Shown here piece by piece: positions 45,063 through 54,067 of a DNA stretch of 64,000 nt. The notes below the pieces were generated by a model, which was not told where the DNA came from, made no database searches, and worked only from the letters and a program-made list of their open reading frames with translations. Made by a program: the position numbers and the translations under genes. The number at the start of each line of letters is the position of its first letter. Position 1 is the stretch's first letter. Origin of the DNA: an uncultured Alcaligenaceae bacterium (GTDB lineage: Bacteria; Pseudomonadota; Gammaproteobacteria; Burkholderiales; Burkholderiaceae_B); contig CALFXX010000048.1 of NCBI GenBank assembly GCA_937952975.1, positions 1 to 64,000 of the forward strand, written 5' to 3'.

Positions 45063-45743
45063 ATGCCAAAGGTTATTAACCACCTCTTTAGCGAAGACAA
45101 AGAACTGCACCAACAGGTGCGCGCAAAGATCGTCTTGACAAGCCCAGAGCTAGTCTCAAGCAAACCTGCCCACGAAATCGAAGTCGACGACGTGACTGAG
45201 CAGGCACAGGTATCACGAGGCACCTTCTATAAATGTTTTCGTAGCGTCGACGACTTACTCAATGTCAGTGCGAAACAAGCGGCGCAAGAACTCATGCCGC
45301 CGATTGTGCTTGCTGCCTCCACGATTCTTGACGTGCCCATGCGCTTGGCGACCAAAACCAGAATCGCCATTCGGTTGTTTACCTCGATGCCCATGCTGGG
45401 TAAGTTAATGCTGAAAACCGAGTGGCCCTTCAAAGACGCACAACACAAAGGCTATAAAGACGTCCAATTGGATGTCGCTCAAGGTATTGAGCAAGGCTGT
45501 TTTACCGATATGCCTCTTGAGATCGCCGTGAACCTCGTGCTTAGCACCCTAAGAGGTGCAGTTCGAGACATACTCGATTCTGCGCAACCCCAAGATTATG
45601 AGGATCTGGTCATTTATCACCTACTCTTGAGCCTAGGGGTCGACACTGAAACGGCTCAACAAATTTCTAAAATCCCGCTTGAGCAATTACCGACTTTTAA
45701 AAAGAAGGGCTTAGTCGGTAAGTTTTTAACCTTAGTCAGTTGA
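45063..45743 (+). CDS. TetR-family regulator (copy 2)
   Basis: 226-residue TetR-type regulator, paralogue of the one at 42895-43575. The helix-turn-helix is in EVDDVTEQAQVSRGTFYKCFRS (about residues 41-62). The effector domain includes a Cys (EQGCFTDMPLEIAVN) not shared with copy 1 (KEGLFTKMPVSIGCN), where Cys instead sits a few residues on. It diverges from YHYH copy 2. The ATG at 45063 has no strong ribosome site. The pairing of each TetR with its own YHYH gene implies duplication of the whole module. Confidence 0.8.
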   Translation: MPKVINHLFSEDKELHQQVRAKIVLTSPELVSSKPAHEIEVDDVTEQAQVSRGTFYKCFRSVDDLLNVSAKQAAQELMPPIVLAASTILDVPMRLATKTRIAIRLFTSMPMLGKLMLKTEWPFKDAQHKGYKDVQLDVAQGIEQGCFTDMPLEIAVNLVLSTLRGAVRDILDSAQPQDYEDLVIYHLLLSLGVDTETAQQISKIPLEQLPTFKKKGLVGKFLTLVS

Positions 45744-45809
45744 AACCTTGCAGACTTGCGAACAAACTGCACAAGTGGATCTGTAGGACGTGGCACTAAG
45801 AATCTCTCT

Positions 45810-47264
45810 TCAACGATTTTTACTCACCGACGCGCGATATTGCTCGGCGGCTGCATATTGCACGGTGACTTTTTCTTTAAAACTCACAATAAGCTTTTTA
45901 TGATTGGTGCTGTGGTGAGTTTTGAACCAATACAAAACGCCAAGCACCACAAACCATAACGGTAATACGTATAACGCAATCCGCGTATCGTCGCTTAAGG
46001 TCAAGGCATAAATCACGATGATAAAGAAACCAAAAACGATGTAAGGCATCGTGCCGGCAAACGGCATTTTGAATTCAGATTCTTGATGGGCTTGCGGCAT
46101 ACGCTTGCGGTACGCTAGATAGGCAAACAAAATCATCGACCAGATGTAGATAAAAATTAAGGCCGCAACGCTACCCACAAGCTCAAAAGCGCTCATCATG
46201 GATTTTGTCGTTGAGAGTATCAGCGCAACCGAAAGAATCAAACCCGTGCTCAAGAAGATGCCGCCAGTCGGGATTTTGTGGCTAGATAGTTTGCCAAACA
46301 ATGCCGGAGCATGATGATTTTTAGCCAAGCCATAAAGCATGCGAGACGTTGCATAGATACCGCTATTACTTGAGGAGGTCGCAGAGCTGATCACGACCGC
46401 GTTAATGACCGAGGCCGCGCTTAACATTCCGACTAAGGCAAACATATCTACAAAGGGACTTTGATCAGCAGAAATATCGGTCCAGGGCGTCACCATCATC
46501 AACACCAGCACCGTACCGATATAAAAAATCATGATTCGCACGGGGATTTTGCGTATGGCATTGGGCAGCATGATTTTTGGATTTTTTGCTTCTGCCATCA
46601 TCGTACCGATGACTTCCATGCCAGCAAACGCGAAAATCGTCGTTTGCAGTCCGGCAAGCAAGCCCTGTACGCCATGAGGCAACCAGCCTCCATACGACCA
46701 CAGGTTGCTAACTTGAGACTTGATCCCCTTCGGGGACACAAAACCTGTCACACAGAGATACAGACCTAAAACAATCAGCAGCACGATGGCTACAACTTTA
46801 ATGATCGCCATCCAAAATTCAAGTTCTGCGAAGGCTTTCACACTGAGAATATTTAAAGCCAACAATAAAAGAGTGACACCGAGCGCAGAAATCCAATGAG
46901 GAAGATCGGGCCACCAAAAAGATACGTAGCCCGTGATCGCGATGATTTCAGCAATGGCGGCCACAATCCAGGCAAACCAATACGACCAGCCAACAAAAAA
47001 CCCTGCGGATGGCCCCAAGATATCTTCACAAAAATCGATGAATGTTTTGTAAGACAGGTTGTGCAGCAACAGTTCACCCATGGCGCGCATCACAAAATAC
47101 AGCATCAAGCCAGTGATGGCATAGATCAGAATGATGCCTGGGCCAGCAAGCGAAATAGTTTTGCCAGAGCCCATAAATAGGCCGGTGCCAATACACCCAC
47201 CGATGGCAATCATTTCCATTTGACGCTGGCCTAGGCCACGCTCTAAGTCACTATTGTTTTTCAT
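45810..47264 (-). CDS. Amino acid permease of the APC superfamily (AAT/CycA-like)
   Basis: Inner-membrane proton-coupled amino acid importer of 484 residues with about 12 membrane helices. The family signature is at the start: LGQRQMEMIAIGGCIGTGLFMGSGKTISLAGPG, followed by MRAMGELLLHN and later FAFAGMEVIGTMMAEAKNP. This matches the D-serine/D-alanine/glycine transporter (CycA) branch most closely, though the substrate cannot be settled. The ATG at 47264 is chosen as it gives the family's usual N-terminus; the longer frame from 47351 adds a non-homologous Cys-rich stretch. It diverges from the NnrU gene. Confidence 0.85.
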   Translation of the reverse strand: MKNNSDLERGLGQRQMEMIAIGGCIGTGLFMGSGKTISLAGPGIILIYAITGLMLYFVMRAMGELLLHNLSYKTFIDFCEDILGPSAGFFVGWSYWFAWIVAAIAEIIAITGYVSFWWPDLPHWISALGVTLLLLALNILSVKAFAELEFWMAIIKVVAIVLLIVLGLYLCVTGFVSPKGIKSQVSNLWSYGGWLPHGVQGLLAGLQTTIFAFAGMEVIGTMMAEAKNPKIMLPNAIRKIPVRIMIFYIGTVLVLMMVTPWTDISADQSPFVDMFALVGMLSAASVINAVVISSATSSSNSGIYATSRMLYGLAKNHHAPALFGKLSSHKIPTGGIFLSTGLILSVALILSTTKSMMSAFELVGSVAALIFIYIWSMILFAYLAYRKRMPQAHQESEFKMPFAGTMPYIVFGFFIIVIYALTLSDDTRIALYVLPLWFVVLGVLYWFKTHHSTNHKKLIVSFKEKVTVQYAAAEQYRASVSKNR

Positions 47265-47372
47265 ATTTTTAAAATACCAACCGGCTCTATGCACTGCCAC
47301 CACAGAAGGTCTGACACAGCACAGATCAGTCAAGGCTCTGACATCAAACACCTATTTACTTAAGAACCAGAG

Positions 47373-47398
47373 TGTATATCACAATGCACTATTGTATA
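47373..47398. promoter_or_regulatory. Pair of TGTATA boxes on the permease side
   Basis: TGTATA at 47373-47378 and 47393-47398, 20 nt apart start to start, about 110-135 nt before the permease start. The hexamer resembles half of the GntR/FadR-like TTGTATACAA consensus, from general knowledge. No GntR gene is nearby. Confidence 0.35.
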
Positions 47399-47549
47399 TT
47401 TTGAGTTAAACTGAATCGCCAATTAACAGATCGGCTATCTCATTCAATTTGCGATCGATGAAGAATGGGTTTAATACGGCGATCAACCAGCATATTCAAC
47501 CAGGTACATTTCTCAACTTAATACACAATTATACTTTGAAATAAACACT

Positions 47550-47567
47550 TGTATATTATGATGTATA
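47550..47567. promoter_or_regulatory. Pair of TGTATA boxes on the NnrU side
   Basis: TGTATA at 47550-47555 and 47562-47567, 12 nt apart start to start, overlapping the likely promoter and 27-45 nt before the NnrU start. The outer sequence GTATA ... TATAC (47551-47568) is also an inverted repeat. Confidence 0.4.
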
Positions 47568-47594
47568 CTGAAATTTCAACGTAGGGGGACGCTC

Positions 47595-48158
47595 ATGAGT
47601 ATGCTCATCGGTGGATTAATTCTTTTTTTAGGGATCCATTCAGTCAGTATTTTCGCTGACCAATGGCGCAACGAACAGGTTGCAAAATTAGGCGTTCTAA
47701 CCTGGAAGGTTATTTATTCGCTGATTTCAATTGCTGGCTTAGTATTGATGACCGTTGGGTATCTTGAGGCAAGACCACAGCCAATCACGATCTGGTCACC
47801 CCCGCCTTGGGCTTGGCACATCACCGTTTACTTCAGTCTTGTCGCGTTAATTTTGATTGCTGCGGCCTATGTTCCTAACAACGCGATCAAACTAAAACTG
47901 AAAGATCCCATGTTGGTCGGCGTCATTGTTTGGGCACTTTGCCACTTAACGACCATCGGATCTCTTGCTGGGATCCTTTTATTTGGCAGCTTTTTGGTTT
48001 GGGGAGTTCTCGATCTAATATCTTGTCGAGCAAGAAGATCGAAACTGCCGCCCACTGAAGAAAAGGCCTCGGCCGTCATGACCTTTGCAACCATTGCAGT
48101 AGGTACCGTTGTGTTTTTACCTTTTGCTCATATAGCCTACGGCATCGTCAGGTCATGA
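47595..48158 (+). CDS. NnrU family membrane protein
   Basis: 187-residue polytopic inner-membrane protein of the NnrU family, which is linked to nitric-oxide and nitrite metabolism in denitrifiers and distantly related to an isoprenoid/carotenoid enzyme. Five to six hydrophobic helices are visible. Family phrases are FLGIHSVSIF at the N-terminus, LEARPQPITIWSPPPWAWH near residue 55, and WALCHLTTIGSLAGILLFGSFLVWGVLDL near 115. An AGGGGG site precedes the ATG. No denitrification genes are near, so the link to nitrogen oxides is only by family. Confidence 0.82.
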   Translation: MSMLIGGLILFLGIHSVSIFADQWRNEQVAKLGVLTWKVIYSLISIAGLVLMTVGYLEARPQPITIWSPPPWAWHITVYFSLVALILIAAAYVPNNAIKLKLKDPMLVGVIVWALCHLTTIGSLAGILLFGSFLVWGVLDLISCRARRSKLPPTEEKASAVMTFATIAVGTVVFLPFAHIAYGIVRS

Positions 48159-48172
48159 TGAAGACTTCAGGA

Positions 48173-49702
48173 TTACGCCCAGTCTGGCTCTTTCCAAACC
48201 ACCTCATCATCAATCGGCCAGACAGGCCGCGGCAACGCTTTAAAGCTTAAGCGCTTCAGATTAGGCGTGGTCAACCCGGGGCTATCGACGTCAAGAATTT
48301 GTTGATCTGAAAAGAACTCGTCAAAGCCCGCACGATAGTGACCGCGGCTTTTAACGATAAGACATTGAATCTTTGAAATATCAAGGCCGTGCATTTCAAG
48401 CATTACGGGCTCGGCTAACTGACGGCGCAAACTACCCACCACCACTTGCAGCCCCGAGTCTACCAACTCAAGCAAGGCACTGGGCCCAAGCGAGAACTTA
48501 CGATCTTTCATAATGCCGCGGCGGCCTGTTTGAAAACCGTCACGCAAACAAATGACTTTTGCTCGCGCAGCAAAACGTTTTGAATGCTCGTACTCTGTCG
48601 CATTGAAGACTGCATCAAACGTAGCACCTTCACCCTGTTTATGCGCTTGTGCCGCCAATTCAGGAGAAATGAACACACCAAGCACCACACCCCGAATACG
48701 CGCCTCATGAAACGCCTGCAACAACCAGGCGGTGCTGCCCCGCCCGCCTCCACCTGGATTATCTGCCACATCGGCAAACAACATCGGCGCCAGGCCAGCG
48801 CGAGCAATGTTGACGGCTTGCTCAACCTCAATCGTGTCAGCGACATAACGCGCACGGTCGGCCCACGCAGCTCGGGCCACGGTTAAGGCTGCGGCACGCG
48901 CGGCAGCTAAGTCACCGCGTGACGTCACCGTAATCGTCATGCCACACTTAGGCACATCTGCAAACACAAAGCCACCCGCGACCGAGACGTTTGCAATGGG
49001 GCCCTCGGAGGGCTTTTGCATCATTGAGTAGGCAAGCTTCAATAAATCAGCGTAAGGGCCGCGCGCAGACAGCAAAGTCACTGAAGGCGGTGTAATGGGC
49101 AAGCGAATAAAGGCCTTTACCGTTTTCATACCACTGAACATTTCATTTAACAGGTCTGCGGCTTCGCCACCACGTTCGCGTTGATCGACGTGGGGATTGG
49201 TGCGATACGCAATCAAGGCGTCAAGCGCATCAACTGTTTGAGGTGAAACATTGCAATGCAAATCATGTGTGGCGATCACAGGGATATCGGTGCCCACGAT
49301 ACTGCGAATCATGGCCATCATGACGCCTTCGGTATCGTCTTCATGGTCGGCAGTCGAAGCACCATGATTGCAAACGTATACAGCATCAACCGGCAAGGCA
49401 GCGCGCAGCGAGGCTTCGGCCTTTTGCATGAATTCGGCCCAGACCTCATCGCTGGTAGGCCCGCCGGGTGGCGCGCTCACCACGATTAACGGAACGGGCG
49501 CCCAGTCGCCATACGTATCCATTCTTTCGTAAAACCCACGAATCTCACCTGGCAGGTGACTCGCCTGACGCGCCAACTCGGTAATACGCGCGCCCTCTTC
49601 CCAACAGCTTTTTTCAAAATCCTCGCGCACCGATAAGGGAGCAAAGCGATTGGATTCAAGCACAAAGCCAACGATGGCAACGCGAGGAGGAGTTTTCAGC
49701 AT
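48173..49702 (-). CDS. M81 family metallopeptidase (MlrC/microcystinase-C-like)
   Basis: Zinc peptidase of the M81 family, whose founder MlrC cleaves linear microcystin products; most members have unknown peptide substrates. Family marks: RVAIVGFVLESNRFAPL at the N-terminus, YVCNHGASTADHEDDTEGVMM, the probable metal ligands in ATHDLHCNVS near residue 145, LFADVADNPGGGGRGS, and the C-terminal IVKSRGHYRAGFDEFF. Length is 509 residues from ATG 49702 (a further ATG at 49720 is possible). It is the last gene of an oligopeptide ABC transporter operon, which fits uptake and then cleavage of a peptide. Confidence 0.85.
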   Translation of the reverse strand: MLKTPPRVAIVGFVLESNRFAPLSVREDFEKSCWEEGARITELARQASHLPGEIRGFYERMDTYGDWAPVPLIVVSAPPGGPTSDEVWAEFMQKAEASLRAALPVDAVYVCNHGASTADHEDDTEGVMMAMIRSIVGTDIPVIATHDLHCNVSPQTVDALDALIAYRTNPHVDQRERGGEAADLLNEMFSGMKTVKAFIRLPITPPSVTLLSARGPYADLLKLAYSMMQKPSEGPIANVSVAGGFVFADVPKCGMTITVTSRGDLAAARAAALTVARAAWADRARYVADTIEVEQAVNIARAGLAPMLFADVADNPGGGGRGSTAWLLQAFHEARIRGVVLGVFISPELAAQAHKQGEGATFDAVFNATEYEHSKRFAARAKVICLRDGFQTGRRGIMKDRKFSLGPSALLELVDSGLQVVVGSLRRQLAEPVMLEMHGLDISKIQCLIVKSRGHYRAGFDEFFSDQQILDVDSPGLTTPNLKRLSFKALPRPVWPIDDEVVWKEPDWA

Positions 49703-49767
49703 AATGGTTGTCTCGATCATTCTTATTTAAATGCTATTGAGCCTACACAAACGGTTAAGCAGACGCT

Positions 49768-51363
49768 TCATCCTTTGCGAAATGTGTAGAACAAAGGCAT
49801 TTCAGGTTGAAAGTCACGCCACTGTTTGCGCAGCGCGGTCACGCCGTACACGGCACCTAGCGGAATGTAAGGTACATCTTCAAACACCTGCAACTGAATA
49901 TCGCGTGCAATCTTCTTTTGCGCCGCGAGGTCAGGCGCTTCGAACCAGGCTAAGCGCAACTACTCAAGACGCTCGCTCGTGGGCCAGCCAAACCATGCTT
50001 GCTTGCCGTTGCCGCGCAGTGCCAAGTGACCAGCCGGATCAAGATTATTTGGCCCGGTAATCGCAGTGAAAGCAACGTGCCAACCGCCAGCATTAGGCGG
50101 CTCTTGGCTGTTGCGACGCTGGACGGTTGTTCCCCAGTCCATCGAGACGAGATCAACCTTCAAACCCAATCGTTTGAACAAATCAGCACTCACCAAGGCG
50201 GCCGCATGATGAGCGGGAAAATCAACGGGATCCAGCATCACAATCGCTTCACCCTTATAGCCAGCTTCTTTAATCATCGCGCGCGCACGATTTAGATCAC
50301 GCTTGCCCTTGAGCTTTTCCATCCCAGCGTCACTGTCCAGAGGCGAGCCCGGCACAAAGACTCCACAACGATCGCTGAAGTATTCAGGGAAATCTGCCCC
50401 ATTCACTGCGGTCATGTATTCGGTTTGATCAATCACCGACAAAATCGCTTGCCGCATCAAGGGATGATTAAACGGGGCGTGCAGGTGATTAAAACGCAGT
50501 ACCGAAATTGCTGGCAACGTGCGTTTCAAAAGCGTAATCGAAGGATCTTTGCGAAGCACTGGCAAAAAATCATTGTCGATCGTTTCGATACCGTCAATCT
50601 CGCCTGTTTGTAAGGCAGCAATTGCGGTCGCACGATCAGGCACAATCATCCATTTGACCTGATCAACGTGCACAATCTTGGGCCCAGCGGTAAAGGATGG
50701 CGCGAAGCTATCAGCACGCGGGACGTAGTCTTGAAATTTGTCGTAAACGATTTGCGAACCCGAGACCCATTGATCAGCCATAAATTTCAAGGGGCCACTA
50801 CCTACCATCTCTTTAATCGGTGTGCCGTCAGGGCTATTTGCTAAACGCTCTGGCATGATGGCGGCCATGCTGCCCTGCTGGCGTGCCAAGGCCTGCAAGA
50901 TCAGCGGAAATGGTTTTGAAAGCTTGAACTGGATGGTCTTATCGTCAAGGGTCGTGAGCGACTCAGTCGCCTGCATCAACGAAGCCCCCATCAGATCTCG
51001 CTTAGCCCAGCGCAGCAAACTCGCTCTCACATCTTTGGCCAACACAGGCGAGCCGTCATGAAACTTCAACCCCTCACGCAGGGTGATCTTCCACAACAAG
51101 CCATCATTTTCAACCACATGACCAGCAGCCATTTGTGGCGAAACGTTGTACTCCGCGTCTAACCCATAGAGGGTATCAAACACTAGTTGTGCATGGATAT
51201 TAGTAATGAAGGTTGTCGTAAACAGTGGGTCAAGCAAGGTCAGATCGGCATGCGGTACCCAACGAAAAACAGATTTTGGTGCGGCTTGAGCGCTCACCCA
51301 TGCAGGCGCAGCGCCTAACGATGCTGCAACAGATGCGGCTTGTAAAAAATCGCGACGCTTCAT
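49768..51363 (-). pseudogene. Oligopeptide ABC substrate-binding protein with an in-frame amber codon
   Basis: Periplasmic peptide-binding protein (SBP_bac_5 family). A Tat-type signal (KRRDFLQAASVAASLG) leads into FRWVPHADLTLLDPL and the family stretch WKITLREGLKFHDGSPV. Translation reads cleanly for 467 codons to a TAG at 49960-49962. The next 63 codons stay open in the same frame and encode the expected C-terminus (LAWFEAPDLAAQKKIA ... DVPYIPLGAVYG), ending in a normal stop at 49768. No other lesion is seen. This is a recent nonsense mutation, a sequencing error, or read-through. It lies 1 nt downstream of the ATPase gene and 65 nt upstream of the M81 gene. Confidence 0.82.
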
Positions 51364-51364
51364 A

Positions 51365-53230
51365 CTAATATTGCCCCCCTATGCGGTGACGTGCAACAAA
51401 ATGCCCTTCTCCCACTTGCACCAAGGGTGCGACAACAGGTTCGTCGCCAATATTTCTGGCAGGGCTTGGAATTTCGGAAACTTCTAGGCTTGTGGTTCGT
51501 CGCACATTTGGATCTGCCACAGGCACTGCCGACATTAATTTTTTTGTATAAGGATGCTGTGGGTTTTCAAAAATCGCACGACGTGGGCCGATTTCAACAA
51601 TCTGGCCAAGGTACATCACGGCCACCCTGTGACTGACTCGTTCGACAATCGCCATATCATGCGAGATAAACAGATATGACACGCCTAAATCTTTTTGCAG
51701 ATCCAGTAACAGATTAACGATGTGAGCACGGATCGACACGTCGAGTGCCGAGACTGACTCGTCGGCAATTAATACTCGCGGGTTAACAGACAACGCGCGA
51801 GCGATACAAATGCGCTGACGTTGCCCACCCGAAAATTCATGCGGCCAGCGTTGTGCCATTGAGGCATTCAGGCCGACGCGCTCCATGAGCTCGGCCACCC
51901 TGCGATCAGCCTCTGCCCCTTGAGCTAGGCCCTGGATGAGCAAAGGTTCTTTGATGCAATCGCCCACGCGCATACGTGGATTGAGCGAAGCAAAGGGATC
52001 TTGAAAGACGAACTGCAAATTACGACGCAAGGCCTTGAGCGAATTGGTATCGGTGGTGTCGACCGCCGTGCCATCAAACTCAATCGAACCTCTGGTGATT
52101 TTTGCCAGGCCCACTAGCGAACGACCAGTGGTCGTCTTGCCACAACCCGACTCGCCCACCAACGAAAGCGTTTCGCCCTCATGCAGATCAAAACTGACTT
52201 GCTCAACAGCGTGAATGCGTTTTTTAACAAACCCAAATATGCCACTACGCACATCGAAGCGCGTGACTAGATTTTTGACACTCAACACAATGCGGTCACT
52301 TTGAGTTGTGCTTGTGCTATTTAGCGCCGTCGCGTCAACGTTACTCGCAGCTCGATTCAACACCAAATCAAAACGCGCGGGCTGATCGGTACCATGCATC
52401 GCGCCTAACTTAGGCACTGCGGCCAATAGCGTTTGGGTATAAGGATGCTGTGGATTCGCAAACAGCGGTATCACCGCGTTTTCTTCAACGACTTCACCAT
52501 GGCGCATCACCATCACGCGATTGGCGATCTCGGCCACCACGCCCATATCGTGGGTGATAAAAATCACCCCCATATCCATCTCTTTTTGCAATTCGCGAAT
52601 CAGTTGCAAGATCTGCGCCTGAATCGTGACGTCAAGCGCCGTCGTGGGCTCATCGGCAATCAGCAAGGCTGGTCGGCAAGATAGTGCCATCGCAATCATG
52701 ACGCGTTGTCGCATGCCACCCGAAAGTTCATGTGGATAGCGCCCTAAAATCGCGCTCGAATCCGAAATACGAACTTGATCAAGAATGCGTTTAGCCGCAG
52801 CGACTGCCTGCTCGTGATTCAAATCCTGATGCAGTTGAATCGCTTCAACAATCTGAGATCCCACGGTAAAAACCGGGTTCAACGAAGTCATGGGCTCTTG
52901 AAAAATCATGCCCAAATCAGCGCCACGCATACTGCGCATGACGTCTTCAGAAGCCGCTCGTAAATCAACTTGCGTGCCATTAGCGCGATGAAACAACATC
53001 TCGCCCTGCTCAATACTGCCACCACCAAATTCAACCAACCGCATAATCGACAACGATGTCACCGATTTGCCTGAGCCTGACTCACCCACAATCGCCAGAG
53101 TCTCGCCGCGATCAACGTGCAGGCTCAGCCCCTTCACAGCATGCACGGCCGTTGCACCTCGGCCAAACGAGACCGACAAATTACGAATATCCAGTACGCG
53201 CCGTTGAGACGTTAGCCCATTCACTGTCAT
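51365..53230 (-). CDS. Oligopeptide ABC transporter, fused double ATP-binding protein (GsiA-like)
   Basis: 621-residue ATPase with two nucleotide-binding domains in tandem. Domain 1 has Walker A GESGSGKS near residue 53, signature LSGGMRQRV and Walker [14 protein letters not shown]. Domain 2 has GESGCGKTT near 355, [15 protein letters not shown] and [13 protein letters not shown]. The second Walker B ends in DES where DEP is usual, a small but common variation in this family that keeps the catalytic Glu. Each half ends with the peptide-transporter cap motif NPQHPYT. Fusion of the DppD and DppF types is typical of GsiA-like systems. Operon partners: permeases upstream, binding protein downstream. 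Confidence 0.9.
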   Translation of the reverse strand: MTVNGLTSQRRVLDIRNLSVSFGRGATAVHAVKGLSLHVDRGETLAIVGESGSGKSVTSLSIMRLVEFGGGSIEQGEMLFHRANGTQVDLRAASEDVMRSMRGADLGMIFQEPMTSLNPVFTVGSQIVEAIQLHQDLNHEQAVAAAKRILDQVRISDSSAILGRYPHELSGGMRQRVMIAMALSCRPALLIADEPTTALDVTIQAQILQLIRELQKEMDMGVIFITHDMGVVAEIANRVMVMRHGEVVEENAVIPLFANPQHPYTQTLLAAVPKLGAMHGTDQPARFDLVLNRAASNVDATALNSTSTTQSDRIVLSVKNLVTRFDVRSGIFGFVKKRIHAVEQVSFDLHEGETLSLVGESGCGKTTTGRSLVGLAKITRGSIEFDGTAVDTTDTNSLKALRRNLQFVFQDPFASLNPRMRVGDCIKEPLLIQGLAQGAEADRRVAELMERVGLNASMAQRWPHEFSGGQRQRICIARALSVNPRVLIADESVSALDVSIRAHIVNLLLDLQKDLGVSYLFISHDMAIVERVSHRVAVMYLGQIVEIGPRRAIFENPQHPYTKKLMSAVPVADPNVRRTTSLEVSEIPSPARNIGDEPVVAPLVQVGEGHFVARHRIGGQY

Positions 53231-53233
53231 GGT

Positions 53234-54067
53234 CTAAATCCTCTTTGCCATACGTGGATCGATCGCGTCGCGCAGGCCATCGCCCAGCATGTTGATCGAC
53301 AAAATCGTAATTGACAAAAACAGAGCTGGAAACGCAATCAAGTGCGGCTTGATCTGCCACAGTGCACGCCCCTCTGCCATGATGTTTCCCCAGGACGGTG
53401 TCGAGGGTGGTACCCCGGCACCAATAAAGGACAAGCTTGCTTCAGCCAAAATCGCCAGACCGCAGATGTAGGTTGTTTGCACGGTCAAGGCCGCAATGGT
53501 GTTGGGGAAGATGTGCTTCGCGACAATCCGCAGACGTCCCGCCCCCGCCGCCACCGCCGCTTCAACATACGGTTGCTCGCGCAACGATAGGGTCAGGCTT
53601 CGTACTAAGCGCACCACCCGAGGCACTTCAGCGATGGTCACGGCCAAAATCACGTTTTGCAAAGACGCACGGGTCAAGGCGATTAAAGCGATCGCCAGCA
53701 GAATAGTCGGGATCGACATAAAGCCATCCATGATTCGCATCACGACTGCATCAATCCACTTTACAAAACCTGCTGCCAAGCCAATCACGGTGCCAATCAC
53801 CGCAGACAATAACGCCACTGAAAATCCAACCGTCAATGACACGCGCGCGCCGTACACCACACGCGAATACACATCACGGCCAAGCAGGTCTGTACCAAAC
53901 CAGAACTTTTCGCTTGGCACCCTTGTGCGATAGATAGGCGAAAGCGCTGTTGGGTCGACCGTGCCAAGCCACGGGGCGAAAATCGCCATCAAGAATAAAA
54001 GGCTTAATAAAAAACCGCCCACGACAATTGTCGGGTGCCGCTTAAAAAACTGAAGAAACCTGGCCAT
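53234..54067 (-). CDS. Oligopeptide ABC transporter permease (DppC-like)
   Basis: Inner-membrane permease subunit of 277 residues with about six helices. The OppC/DppC N-terminal phrase FGTDLLGRDVYSRVVYGARVSL is present near residue 57, and the EAA loop EAAVAAGAGRLRIVAKHIFPN near 165. The C-terminus is the family's ILSINMLGDGLRDAIDPRMAKRI. Its start codon overlaps the stop of the DppB-like gene by one base (TGATG), and it is 3 nt before the ATPase gene, so the four transport genes are one operon. Confidence 0.9.
   Translation of the reverse strand: MARFLQFFKRHPTIVVGGFLLSLLFLMAIFAPWLGTVDPTALSPIYRTRVPSEKFWFGTDLLGRDVYSRVVYGARVSLTVGFSVALLSAVIGTVIGLAAGFVKWIDAVVMRIMDGFMSIPTILLAIALIALTRASLQNVILAVTIAEVPRVVRLVRSLTLSLREQPYVEAAVAAGAGRLRIVAKHIFPNTIAALTVQTTYICGLAILAEASLSFIGAGVPPSTPSWGNIMAEGRALWQIKPHLIAFPALFLSITILSINMLGDGLRDAIDPRMAKRI

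Larger units (their letters stand above)
47265..47594. other. 330-nt divergent gap between the permease and NnrU genes
   Basis: No gene seen. AT-rich, with four copies of TGTATA arranged as two pairs (listed separately). A possible rightward promoter is TTGAAA (47536-47541) with TATGAT (47557-47562), but the spacing of 15 nt is short. Confidence 0.5.

Noticed and set aside
49768..49959. Separate small gene downstream of the peptide-binding protein
   Set aside because: It is the in-frame continuation of that protein past an amber codon and matches its expected C-terminus.
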